A stretch of 47,529 bases of DNA from Planctomycetota bacterium. GTDB lineage: Bacteria > Planctomycetota > UBA1135 > GCA-002686595. Positions 8,236-17,000 of the stretch are shown here, piece by piece (the first letter of the stretch is position 1; each line of letters opens with the position of its first letter). A program made the translations under genes and the position numbers. The notes beneath the pieces were generated by a model. The model was not told the DNA's origin and did no database searches. It saw nothing but the letters and a program-made list of their open reading frames with translations. The stretch is from positions 1-47,529 of the forward strand of contig JAQXEK010000041.1 of assembly GCA_029250885.1 (NCBI GenBank). The letters run 5' to 3'.

Positions 8236-8272
8236 TGGCCCCGTGCGAATTCTACGGGGTCAGGCCATTTTT
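8236..8272 (+). terminator. Terminator-like hairpin with T5 tail, no upstream gene
   Basis: TGGCC (8236-8240) pairs with GGCCA (8263-8267) and an inner CCGT/ACGG extends the stem with one internal bulge; TTTTT follows at once. It reads as a rightward intrinsic terminator, yet no rightward gene precedes it. It may end a small RNA starting in 8100-8200, or act as an attenuator. Confidence 0.4.
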
Positions 8273-8297
8273 GCGACAAATCCACCCAAATCGTAAC

Positions 8298-8327
8298 TTG
8301 ACCGATTCGTGGAACCCAAGCTAGACT
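8298..8327 (+). promoter_or_regulatory. Sigma-70-like promoter for the secreted protein gene
   Basis: TTGACC (8298-8303) and TAGACT (8322-8327) are separated by 18 bp. The likely transcript would carry a leader of about 225 nt before the ATG at 8561. Assigned by consensus similarity only. Confidence 0.45.
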
Positions 8328-8544
8328 TCCTCCGTCCGAGAATACGAACAGGTCCGTGCCCCCTTGTGGGGAACAGCCCTCGACATGTTCTCCCCCCCCT
8401 CCGGTCAGGTAGATCGGTGTTTTAGCGGGAACAATCCATATTCATCCCCTTTGACTACGTTCAGAGAAATCCACCGGCCAGGATTTAGAAGCCGCGGCTT
8501 CACTCTGGGTGTTCGACAAGGGACTCATGACAAGACCCCCTCTC

Positions 8545-8549
8545 AGGAG
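8545..8549 (+). promoter_or_regulatory. Shine-Dalgarno of the secreted protein gene
   Basis: AGGAG lies 11 nt before the ATG at 8561 and supports that start; a signal peptide begins there. Confidence 0.7.
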
Positions 8550-8560
8550 TTTTTCGGGTA

Positions 8561-10153
8561 ATGCGCAAGCTCTCTTCACTCGCAGCCATCAGCGCTGCAT
8601 CAATCCTCTTTTCAAGCGTTTCGGCGGCTCAAACCGGCGATAACGACTATGACTTTCAATGGGCGCCGATGAATGACGCCGCCGCTAACTTCTTCGTTAG
8701 TGGTAAAGGCTTCCTCGGTGCTTTCACCGGTCAGGGCCCTTCATTCGGCAGCGCGTGGCGTAAGTGCTACAGCGTCGACATCACCCAGGGCGGTAAGAAC
8801 CAGTCTGACTCTCAGTTTGAGTCTTCTTGGTTCCGTATCTACCAGGGCTGGTCCGCGCAGAACGTACTCCAGGGTGTCAACATCGGTATCGTCAGCCTCC
8901 AAGCTGCTTCTGATTCTGACCTCGGCGGCGACGCCTGCCTGAGCCCCTGGTTCGCATCTGTTGGCAACACTGGTGGCCACAACATCGTTGCAGCCGCTGA
9001 CCCGGGCCTTCAGGCCGGTACGGCTGCGTTCCCGTTCCCCAGCTTCTGGGATCTCGCATTCCAGTGGAACGTTGACCCCGTTACCGGTGCTGCCGGGTCT
9101 GTCGCCGGCGCAAACGCGGTTGGTGTGGACAGCACGAACCCCTTCGGTGCTCCTCTCCTTGCCAACGTCATCTTCGAGATGCAGGGCCCCTCGGTCTCTG
9201 GCATCCAGGACGACCAGTACTACCTGATCACCGGTTCTGAAGTAACCGGTTTGGGCACCGCAACGGCCTTCGTCGGTCGCGGTACTGGCGGTGTCACCAA
9301 CGGTAACAGCGCTTGGGGCTCCACGATCACTGGTGTCGGCCCGGACGCTTCCGGTCTCGTCTCTCACTCGCGTTGGATTGCTGACACGGGTGGCGGCGGC
9401 CTCACGGCTGGTAGTATTCCCGTCCTCGGTAGTGAGTCCTTTGAGATTCTTGGCCACGTTGCCTTCTCGACCCCCTTCCTGTGGGCTGAGAACAACGCCA
9501 GCATCGGCTCTGGTGGCCCGGACTGGAACATTGCTTCCGGTACCCCCTCCACCGTTCAGGTCTGGCTCAAGGACATCCAGGCTGGTGCTGAAGGCACCAG
9601 CGACGTTGACTACAAGCTCGGTGGAGGCGGCGCTCCTGGCGCAGCGTTCAACCCGAACTTGATCCTCAACTTCAGCTACTTCCTCTGGAGTACGACTGCT
9701 GCCAACTCCATGGCTCAGCGTCCGATGTCTTGGTCTGATGCATTCGGTGCACCGACCCCCGGCTCTGTCCCCGTCGTCACTTCACGTGAAGGCGCTCAGC
9801 TCCTGCCCATCAACTTCGATGGTCTTACCAACTCTCTGTTGAACCTTCCCGGTCTGTCCCAGGGTACTCCCTTCTCTGGTGCTGACTCCCCACTCTTTGA
9901 CACGCTTGGTGCTGGAAACAGCTCGGCTCTCTTTGAGGGTGACTTCAACAACACGAATCCGTACTTCTCCGGTATCTCGAAGCTCTCGATCGCTGGCGGT
10001 AGTGCCTTCCCGGTCGCTAACGCTCCGATCCCCGGCTTCGGCGGACTCAACATTGGTATTGCTGCTCTTGGTGTCCAGGTAGTCAACGCCGGTGGCGCTG
10101 CTGCTCTGAAGCTCACCGAGTTCGGCAACGGTCTGACCATCACCCTCCAGTAG
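8561..10153 (+). CDS. Abundant secreted protein of unknown function
   Basis: A 530-residue exported protein that I do not recognise. Residues 1 to ~23 are a classical Sec signal peptide (two basic residues, hydrophobic core, SVSA cleavage region). The mature part is rich in Gly, Ser, Ala, Asn and aromatic residues, poor in Lys and Cys, and predicted by eye to be beta-rich, with no further membrane helix and no LPXTG or PEP-CTERM-like tail. Codon use differs sharply from its neighbours: GGT, GCT, CGT, TCT and ACC or CTC dominate, the pattern of very highly expressed genes in GC-rich genomes. A good SD, a promoter and a GNRA-capped terminator frame it as a monocistronic unit. A major envelope or matrix protein is a fair guess, not shown. 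Confidence 0.88.
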   Translation: MRKLSSLAAISAASILFSSVSAAQTGDNDYDFQWAPMNDAAANFFVSGKGFLGAFTGQGPSFGSAWRKCYSVDITQGGKNQSDSQFESSWFRIYQGWSAQNVLQGVNIGIVSLQAASDSDLGGDACLSPWFASVGNTGGHNIVAAADPGLQAGTAAFPFPSFWDLAFQWNVDPVTGAAGSVAGANAVGVDSTNPFGAPLLANVIFEMQGPSVSGIQDDQYYLITGSEVTGLGTATAFVGRGTGGVTNGNSAWGSTITGVGPDASGLVSHSRWIADTGGGGLTAGSIPVLGSESFEILGHVAFSTPFLWAENNASIGSGGPDWNIASGTPSTVQVWLKDIQAGAEGTSDVDYKLGGGGAPGAAFNPNLILNFSYFLWSTTAANSMAQRPMSWSDAFGAPTPGSVPVVTSREGAQLLPINFDGLTNSLLNLPGLSQGTPFSGADSPLFDTLGAGNSSALFEGDFNNTNPYFSGISKLSIAGGSAFPVANAPIPGFGGLNIGIAALGVQVVNAGGAAALKLTEFGNGLTITLQ

Positions 10154-10186
10154 GGCGAACGGTTCACACCTAACGATGTGAAGGCG

Positions 10187-10218
10187 GGGCCCGCCCTGGC
10201 GTAAGCCAGGGCGGGCCC
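10187..10218 (+). terminator. GNRA-capped 14-bp terminator hairpin
   Basis: GGGCCCGCCCTGGC pairs perfectly with GCCAGGGCGGGCCC around a GTAA tetraloop (a GNRA-type cap), 33 nt past the stop at 10153. No T-run follows. Such an extremely stable stem would also protect the mRNA 3' end, in line with a highly expressed gene. Confidence 0.8.
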
Positions 10219-10249
10219 TGCCGCATTCTAAGCGGCTCCTAATCGGCAC

Positions 10250-11080
10250 ATGGGTCGTGGGAAGTGCGACGTCACTCGCTATACTCCCCCGGTGAACACT
10301 CCATTTCTCGCCGCCATGTCACGCACCATCGGCTGGCTGGCCGATCGCCGTATTCCGCGCCCCTTGCGGGGCCCAATCTACAAGGGCTACTGCCGCTTCA
10401 CCGGGGCCGATCCCTCCGAGGCCAGCCAGGCCCTGGACGGCTACCCCAGCATGGGCACCTTCTTCGTCCGGCACCTCCGTGACGGCGCCCGCCCCGTGGA
10501 ACAGGCCCCCGGCAAGCTGCCATCGCCCTGTGACTCCCACATCCAGAACATCTCCAAGATCACCGAGGGCACGGTGCTCCAGGCCAAGGGCCAGCCCTAC
10601 GCAATCCGCGACTTGCTTGCAGGTGTCGGGGAGGAAGTCGACCTCGAGGGTGGCCACGCCTGGATCATGTACTTGTCCCCCAGCGACTACCACCGCGTCC
10701 ACAGCCCCGAGGACGCGCGCCTGACGGAAGTCCGCTGGGTGCCCGGAACCTTCTACTCCGTCGCGCCTGGGGTGCTCCTGAAGCGCCCTGGCGTCATTGC
10801 TGGCAATGAGCGCGCAGTGCTGCGCCTGGAGACCAGCCGGGGGCCGCTGTTCTTGGTCATGGTCGGCGCCCTTAACGTGGCTCGCATCCGCGTTGTCGGC
10901 GTCGAGCCAGGCCAGGACACCAAGCTCGACCAACACTTTGCCCGGGGCGAGGAGCTCGCGCGCTTCGAGATGGGCTCCACCGTCGTGCTCGTCTCTCCCC
11001 CAGGAGGGCTCCAGCCCCTAGACTCCCTCTCTGAAGGCGATGCCCTGCGCTTAGGCCAGTGGCTAGCGAACTGGGCCTAA
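10250..11080 (+). CDS. psd: Phosphatidylserine decarboxylase proenzyme
   Basis: Converts phosphatidylserine to phosphatidylethanolamine at the membrane. The family blocks are present: SPCDS (~92-96, equivalent of SPVDG), YLSPSDYHRVHSP (~141-153, with the His residues), and FEMGSTVVLV (~239-248), where self-cleavage between Gly and Ser makes the pyruvoyl group (usual motif LGST). Length 276 fits. The start is uncertain: ATG 10250 has no SD, and a GTG at 10292 or ATG at 10316 would give shorter N-termini. It is monocistronic between two strong hairpins. PE synthesis fits a Gram-negative-type envelope. Confidence 0.92.
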   Translation: MGRGKCDVTRYTPPVNTPFLAAMSRTIGWLADRRIPRPLRGPIYKGYCRFTGADPSEASQALDGYPSMGTFFVRHLRDGARPVEQAPGKLPSPCDSHIQNISKITEGTVLQAKGQPYAIRDLLAGVGEEVDLEGGHAWIMYLSPSDYHRVHSPEDARLTEVRWVPGTFYSVAPGVLLKRPGVIAGNERAVLRLETSRGPLFLVMVGALNVARIRVVGVEPGQDTKLDQHFARGEELARFEMGSTVVLVSPPGGLQPLDSLSEGDALRLGQWLANWA

Positions 11081-11096
11081 GTACGCCTTAAACGTA

Positions 11097-11136
11097 ACCA
11101 GGGCGGGTGCCAGCAACTGCTGGCACCCGCCCTGGT
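11097..11136. terminator. 18-bp hairpin between convergent genes
   Basis: An 18-bp perfect stem (bases 11097-11114 with 11119-11136) around AACT, followed on the plus strand by GTATTTTGG. It lies between the stops of psd (11080) and the leftward foldase gene (11160) and probably serves both directions. Confidence 0.8.
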
Positions 11137-11159
11137 GTATTTTGGCCTAGGTTTGAAGC

Positions 11160-13022
11160 CTACTTGCCCAAGGCAAATTCTGCGTCGGCCAGCTGGCTGT
11201 TAGCCCAATTACGCAGTGTCCACTCATTGTGGAGGTGCGTCGTTAGACCGACCGAGTCCTCGTACTCGCCTTCGAGTCTGTCCAAGCGAGCCGAGTGAAC
11301 GCGCATGACGACGTAGCCGATGCTTGTCTTCCAAGGCTGGCTGACTTCGCCCTTTCCAAGGCGAGAGATAGCGTTGCGCAGGGCACTAGCACCATCGACG
11401 TGGTCCCTGTAGAGGGTCTGCCGCAGGATTTGGTTGGTGCTGGCGTAGGTCCCCTGGAACTCGCCCATTCCAAACTCACTGGCAAATGAGTCCGCAACTT
11501 CTTGGCCAAAGCCATCGCGGTAGGACTCAGCAAGGGCCCGATTGTGCTCCATGCGCAGGACACTGAAGTCCTCGCCGGCATTCACCTTAGCGAGGAAGGC
11601 GTCCGCATTCGCCTTGGCGCGAGGCCAGTCGGACTTTGCATCTAGGCCAGCGGCAGGGTCGATCGGCACGAAAAGGGCGACCTCCACATTGGGGGTCCAG
11701 CCGAGTACGAAGAATTTGTTGCGTTCGTAGAAGTCTTGCAGCACGGCCTCGCTCTGCCAGCCCTCATCCTGGAGGGCCAACATACCCTCGGTGATCGACA
11801 AATCCTCACGGTAGGCGGCGCGGCTCGGGTAGCCGTTGATGTGAATCTGGGCGTCCAACTGGAAGAAGGACCCCATGCTGGATAAGTGCTGGCCGGCGTA
11901 AATGTTCCAAACCCTAGAAGTCGACGGGAGCACTCCTGCCTGAGCCAGCTTAGCGGTCAAGACCTTGCTCCAGATCGTGTCCTTGAGATCAGACTCAAGC
12001 GAGCTACGGTTCATCATGGCCTCGACTTTATTCCAGACTGCATCGATCGTGATGTACTGAACCTGGTCCCCACACTCCCAGGGCGGAAGGATCGTCTCAT
12101 CGTCCAATTCGCCGGTGTAGACCCCAAGGAGTGCGCCTTCGGGCATCGGGTGGTCTAAGTTTGTCCAGACGCGGCGGAAGCGAATGTCACTGCCGATGCG
12201 GGTAAACATCAGGGACATGGGCTCCATGAAGGCCATGAGGGCACCACCGGGGACGGGCTCTTCACCTTCCTCAACGCCGATTTGGCTGCGCATCAAGGCA
12301 CCAATTGTGGTGGCGTCCTTCAACTCAGCCTCCGAAGGAAAGAGCCGTGCAATCCCCCCGGGGAGCTGCTCCGGGCTATCCACAGCCGGGAAGAAGGCCA
12401 AGATGGTCTCCAGCATCTGGCGGCGGATAGGGATCACCTCACTGGCGGGGATCTTCATCTGGACGGCTAGGTTGGCGATCAAAGTCTCTGCCGGCAGGCC
12501 TGATTTCGTGCAGTAGTCGGCGAAGTACCGGTCCCACTCCTCGTCGCTGACCCCATAGGCATTGCCGCTCTCTTCGGCGGCCAGCTTGCCGAACATCTCA
12601 AACACCTCCGAGTTTAGGAGCCCCTGGGCGTGGGTCAGCAGGACCCGAGAGCGCAGGTCGGCCTGGGTGATCTCGATGCCGTCCACGGTGCAGAGCACCT
12701 CCTTAGAGAAGTCCACGTCGCCCAGATCGAATCCCCAGGCGTCCTCCATCCGGATGATGTCGTGCTTCGTGGCGGCTGCACGCCAGGCCTCGTTGCTGAG
12801 GGCTCCAGGGGCATTCGCCGCCACCGTAGGCACGTTCTGGGACGCCTTGGGCTTGCTCTGGCCGGCCCCCGTGCGAGGACGCTCGGTGGTGGGCCGATCA
12901 AGGATTGCTCCGCCGGCGGAGGCGCTGCCGCCACCTTGGGGTGTCACGGGCTCCTCGCGCAGGACCCAGAAGGCTCCCAGAGAGGCTAGGACGACGGCGA
13001 AGAAGATCAGAATAGATCGCAT
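11160..13022 (-). CDS. Exported parvulin-type PPIase/foldase (SurA/PrsA-like)
   Basis: A 620-residue envelope protein with an N-terminal hydrophobic helix (residues ~3-20, ILIFFAVVLASLGAFWVL) acting as signal anchor, then a Gly/Ser/Pro/Thr linker (25-75). A mostly helical region follows with a SurA-type start (VLCTVDGIEITQADLRSRVL). Near the C-terminus KANADAFLAKVNAGEDFSVL, then RLGKGEVSQPWKTSIGYVVM, matches the rotamase (PF00639/PF13145-like) fold. Likely role: folding of exported or outer-membrane proteins. Whether the isomerase site is active cannot be judged. The start ATG at 13020-13022 directly precedes the anchor. Confidence 0.72.
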   Translation of the reverse strand: MRSILIFFAVVLASLGAFWVLREEPVTPQGGGSASAGGAILDRPTTERPRTGAGQSKPKASQNVPTVAANAPGALSNEAWRAAATKHDIIRMEDAWGFDLGDVDFSKEVLCTVDGIEITQADLRSRVLLTHAQGLLNSEVFEMFGKLAAEESGNAYGVSDEEWDRYFADYCTKSGLPAETLIANLAVQMKIPASEVIPIRRQMLETILAFFPAVDSPEQLPGGIARLFPSEAELKDATTIGALMRSQIGVEEGEEPVPGGALMAFMEPMSLMFTRIGSDIRFRRVWTNLDHPMPEGALLGVYTGELDDETILPPWECGDQVQYITIDAVWNKVEAMMNRSSLESDLKDTIWSKVLTAKLAQAGVLPSTSRVWNIYAGQHLSSMGSFFQLDAQIHINGYPSRAAYREDLSITEGMLALQDEGWQSEAVLQDFYERNKFFVLGWTPNVEVALFVPIDPAAGLDAKSDWPRAKANADAFLAKVNAGEDFSVLRMEHNRALAESYRDGFGQEVADSFASEFGMGEFQGTYASTNQILRQTLYRDHVDGASALRNAISRLGKGEVSQPWKTSIGYVVMRVHSARLDRLEGEYEDSVGLTTHLHNEWTLRNWANSQLADAEFALGK

Positions 13023-13431
13023 AGGATTGCAGGTGGGGGACTTGTTCGTTAGCAGGAAGGATCCAGACGCCGAAGACTAGCCCGAAATCGGTCTTGGTGT
13101 TCCGCGGGGAGTACGAACCCTCTAGATTTTTAGCGTAGCTGGCAGTTTCAGGCTGCCAAATCCCTCTAAACCGCGACCAGGAGCGGGACGGAAGGACCTC
13201 TGCTTTGCCCACTGGGATACGTACTGCCCCGCGAAAAGTGAGTAGATTCACCTTTGGGGAGCTGCGCTTAGCTTTCTCTGCCCTTTGGCTCTCTACGCTC
13301 GCTTCTTTGGAGCGCTGCGTGCAGTTGGATTGAAGTGCTTTGCGCCGCCCACCTCCACACACAAGACCCCGAAGTCGTAAGCCAGTAAACTTCCTCCCCC
13401 CCTTGCCAGTACGATTCCAAGCTCACCCCCA
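13023..13431. other. 409-bp divergent intergenic region
   Basis: Lies between the leftward foldase gene and the rightward CMD-family gene, so it should hold both promoters. I see a 6-bp hairpin (TGGCAG/CTGCCA at 13140-13158) and nothing that looks coding or like a known RNA. Long leftward frames crossing it lack any family features. Confidence 0.5.
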
Positions 13432-14061
13432 ATGTGTCCAAGCCATCACCTCCCCACTGATCTCGAACCCCTGCTCCACATTTCCGTCGCCATCGTCCAG
13501 GGCGACTGGACGCGGCTCCGTGAGCTGCGGCTTGGTGCGGGTCCCGGACAGCCCAACCGCGCCTGGCGCGAGGCCGTCCTGCAGACCCACCTGTTTGCGG
13601 GCTTCCCCCGCCTAGTAGAGGCGCTTGGCGTCATCGAGAAGGCTGGCGGTTTGGGTGAAGTCGACCCCGAAGAGTGCATGCCTAAGTGCGATGAGTCCGA
13701 GGACATTGCCCGGGGCTTTGACTTCTTCGGCCAGATCTACGGCGAAGGCGCGGGCAAGGTCCGCCAGATGTTGGACGGCTACCACCCCGAGTGGGGCCGG
13801 TGGATTCTGGGCCACGCCTACGGCCGCGTGCTCGCCCGTCCTGGACTGGCCCCGGACCTGCGCGAGCTCTGCGCCGTGGTCTGCCTAGCCGCCCTAGACC
13901 AAGAGCGCCAGCTCGCAAGCCACGCCCGCGGTGCGGTGCGCTGTGGCGCGTCCCCGACTGCAGTTCACGCGGCCCTACGTACTGTCGAGGCCAGGCTCGA
14001 CCCCGAGCTCATGGCTCGCGCCGAGAAGGTCATCCAGGCCTTCGCCCGGGACGAAGCCTAG
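13432..14061 (+). CDS. Carboxymuconolactone decarboxylase-family protein
   Basis: A 209-residue all-helical protein of the AhpD/CMD family. The diagnostic part is the C-terminal half: GHAYGRVLARPGLAPDLREL, then CAVVCLAALDQERQLASHAR and GAVRCGASPTAV. The Cys-X-X-Cys of AhpD peroxidases is absent, so thiol-peroxidase activity is unlikely and the reaction is open. The N-terminal ~90 residues are helical and unassigned, ending in a Cys-containing acidic stretch. Its stop codon overlaps that of the convergent kinase gene (14058-14061), so transcripts must overlap end to end. Confidence 0.8.
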   Translation: MCPSHHLPTDLEPLLHISVAIVQGDWTRLRELRLGAGPGQPNRAWREAVLQTHLFAGFPRLVEALGVIEKAGGLGEVDPEECMPKCDESEDIARGFDFFGQIYGEGAGKVRQMLDGYHPEWGRWILGHAYGRVLARPGLAPDLRELCAVVCLAALDQERQLASHARGAVRCGASPTAVHAALRTVEARLDPELMARAEKVIQAFARDEA

Positions 14062-17000
14062 CGCTTGGCACGCACCCGGAGGCTTCGCAGGCGAATCTGT
14101 TCCCGCGCGCGCAGCTCGATGCCATAGGTGCCCGGGCCGGTGCCCGGTGGGTTCAGCACGGACTGCAGTAGCTCGACACCATCGAACAGAACAAGCACGC
14201 GACCGCGGCGCTTGTCCAACTCCAAGCGTAAGAGGCAACCCGTGCGCTCTTTGGCCCCCGACTCCCAGTGGGAGTGCAGGGAGGACGCCTCCAAGATCTT
14301 GGTACTCAGCTCCTTCCCTTCGCCCGAACGCAGGTCTGCCAGGATCTCCTTGACCGGGCGTGTCGAGGCAAGAATTTGTCCAGGGATGTCCCCCTTTGGC
14401 GCCTGCAGAATGACGTGGAAGCCCACGGCGCTGGCGATTAGCAGGCGCTCGGGGCCTGCCACATCGGGCTCCTCGAGCTCGAACTCCACCACCAAGACGC
14501 CGGAGTCCACGCCGATGGGATCCCGGATCACCAGGCGCGGAACGCGGCGGGTGATAAAGTCCTGGTCGCTGGCGATGTCCGCAGGCGAAGACCAACCCGC
14601 ACCGTCCGGGGTCCAGTCCTCATGGGCGATGCCGGGCAAGCTGGCCTCGAGCACAAAGTCATAAAACAACTCCACGTGCCCCTCGAGGTGGAAGCTGACC
14701 ACATCCTGGCCGTAGGCATCGACGAAGTCCTCTAGGGTCGGTCGGCCGCCGGGCGAGCGCAGGACCCGGCGCAGGTCGGCGAGGCTATCCTCTGCCTCGA
14801 TGACCTGAGGCACGTCGCTGTATTCACTCAACAAACGCTCGATCGTCTCGACCGCACGCTCGGGGTCGCGCTTAAGGCGTTCGAGCTGGTTCGGTAGGCC
14901 GAAGAAGAGCGTGTTGAGGCGCTGCTGGGCCTCGGTAGCACGCAGCTCTGCGCGCACCTCCAGCACCGTGCGCGCCCTGTCGAGGCTGCGCATTAGCTCC
15001 TCCCCCAGGCCGCTGTATTCCAAGCCCAAGGGCGCGCGATTTAAAAGCTCGAGGGCGGTGCCGGGTTGGCCCTCCCGGGAGTAAAAGAAGGCGGCCGCGA
15101 GTCGAGCGCGGTCCTCATCTAGCTCGAGCTTGGCCAACTTGAGCACGTCCCGCGTCGAGACAAGGGTACCCTCTGCTGGAAGGCCGTTCCGCGGCGCGGC
15201 GAGGAACATGAGGTAAGTGTGTTGACCGTCGACTTCAAATTGAAACCCACCGGAGGGCGTGTCGGCGATTAGCTCGACGCGCCCAGCCACCAGGACGCCC
15301 TCGCCGATGTAGAGCTCGAGGCGCATGCCGTTGCGCTCGGCGATCTGATCCGTGGCTAGGCTGACAAGCTCGGTCAGCATGGCGGCCTCCTCGATACGTG
15401 CGGACACCCGAACGTCGAGCTCGCGCCACCACGGAGCACGGGACGCCTTGGCCTTGGTCAGGAGCCACTCGTGGCGGCCGCGCCAATAGCTGGCTGCCTC
15501 GCCGTAGCGCCGCTCCTGCCACGCGTTGCCGCTCGCTAGCTCATCGAGCCAAGTCCCCATGGCATCCAATGCATCCTGGTCCGAGGAGTTCAATCCCAGG
15601 GCAAGGCTGGCCTCGTACACTTCGAGGTCCGAAGCGCTGCTGCCCAAAACTTCGAGGGCCAGGCCCCGGGGCTGGATCAGCATCTGATCTCGGATGAGTC
15701 CACGGCGCTGCAGTTCGGTGCTGAAGCCATCCCGTAGGAGTGCGCCCGAGTTCATTGGCTCGAGGCTCTCCTCGAGCTGGCGGAAGTACTCCCGGGAGCT
15801 TAGCTCGATCCATCGGACGAGCTCGTCATCGAGACCGCTCCAGCGGCGCTGCAGGTCGATGCGCTCATCCGACAACCGACGGGTGATACTGGACGAGAGG
15901 CGCTCTTCGCTGGCGGTCGGCAGCCCACTGAAGCTAAGGCCAATCTGGGCGGCGACCTCCTCGGGCGAAGCCGAGAGATGCTCCACGGCATCGCGCCAAC
16001 GGCCCTCTTCCGCAAGTTGCTCGGCGGTGGCCAAGTAGTCTTTGTTCAGACCCTGGACGAGCTGGTCGCGCAGGGCCGACTCCGTCGATCCCAGGCTCTC
16101 TTCCAGTTCCCGGCGCAGAGGAGCAAGGCGGACCTTAAACTCATAGGAGGCATCCTGGAGGGGCAGGCCTACGCGCTTGATGAGCGACGCATCGAGCGCA
16201 CTTCCGAGGACGATCTTGGCAGCCACAAAGTCGCCCTCGCCAAGGGCGCTGTAAAAGTCCGCCTCACACTCGTTGTAGATCTCCCCCAGGATCCGGCTCT
16301 TGAATAGGCGCGCTCCCGATTTCACGTTGTGCCAACGAGCCAGGTCCGTAATCGGGACCTGCTCTTTCATGGCATCGAGGCGCGAGATCAACACGATGGG
16401 AACCAGGCGCTCGGCCTCGGGTAGGTCTGCATTTAACTGGCGCGCGAGATCAGTCAGGGGCTCAAACAACGCGGGGCCTGCCTTCTCTTCCCAGGGCCGC
16501 AGCCAGAGCAACGCAGTGCCACCTAAGACGAGGCTAGCAAGGGTGCCGATCGCGATCGCCTTGTAGGTGCCGATGCCTGCGCCTGCCGTTGGCTCCAGGC
16601 TGGCGGCGCGCACCTTGGGTCTGCGCCTCTCGCGCACGCGCTCAAGGTCAGTCAGCAGATCGCGCGGAGTCTGGTAGCGCTTCTCAAAGTCGCGGCTTAG
16701 GCATTTCCGAATCACCAGGGCTAGGCCGCGGGTCAGGTCCGGTTCAAGCTCGAGAGGGTCGGGGACGCGCCCGTAGAGCACGCCGGAGAGGACCTCGGCC
16801 ACGTTGGCGCCGCTGAAGGGCGGCGCGCCACAGACCGCGTGGAAGAGCGTCGCGCCAAAGGACCAGATGTCCGTGCGGATGTCCACGGCCGAGGGGTCCC
16901 GGGTCTGCTCGGGGCTGATGTAGTGGGGCGTCCCGAGGGTGCCCTCGGAGCCGGTCAAGCTGGGGTCGTCGTCGGCAAAGGCCAGTCCCAGGTCGGCCAG

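Larger units (their letters stand above)
8076..8560. other. Structured 485-bp divergent intergenic region
   Basis: No convincing protein gene: the plus-strand frame from 8364 to 8561 has no family features. The region holds a perfect 12-bp palindrome (8095-8106, TAACTATAGTTA) just upstream of glmU, two overlapping hairpins (8141-8161 and 8160-8180), a terminator-like hairpin followed by T5 (8236-8272), a sigma-70-like promoter (8298-8327) and a ~230-nt leader for the secreted protein gene. The low-GC spots and dense structure set it apart from other gaps here. Confidence 0.6.

Noticed and set aside
8364..8561. A 65-codon frame just before the secreted protein gene
   Set aside because: No SD or family features, overlaps the SD and start of the real gene; more likely leader.
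8741..9457. A 238-codon frame antisense to the secreted protein gene
   Set aside because: It exists because the biased codons of the true gene lack stop complements; no motif, wrong codon pattern.
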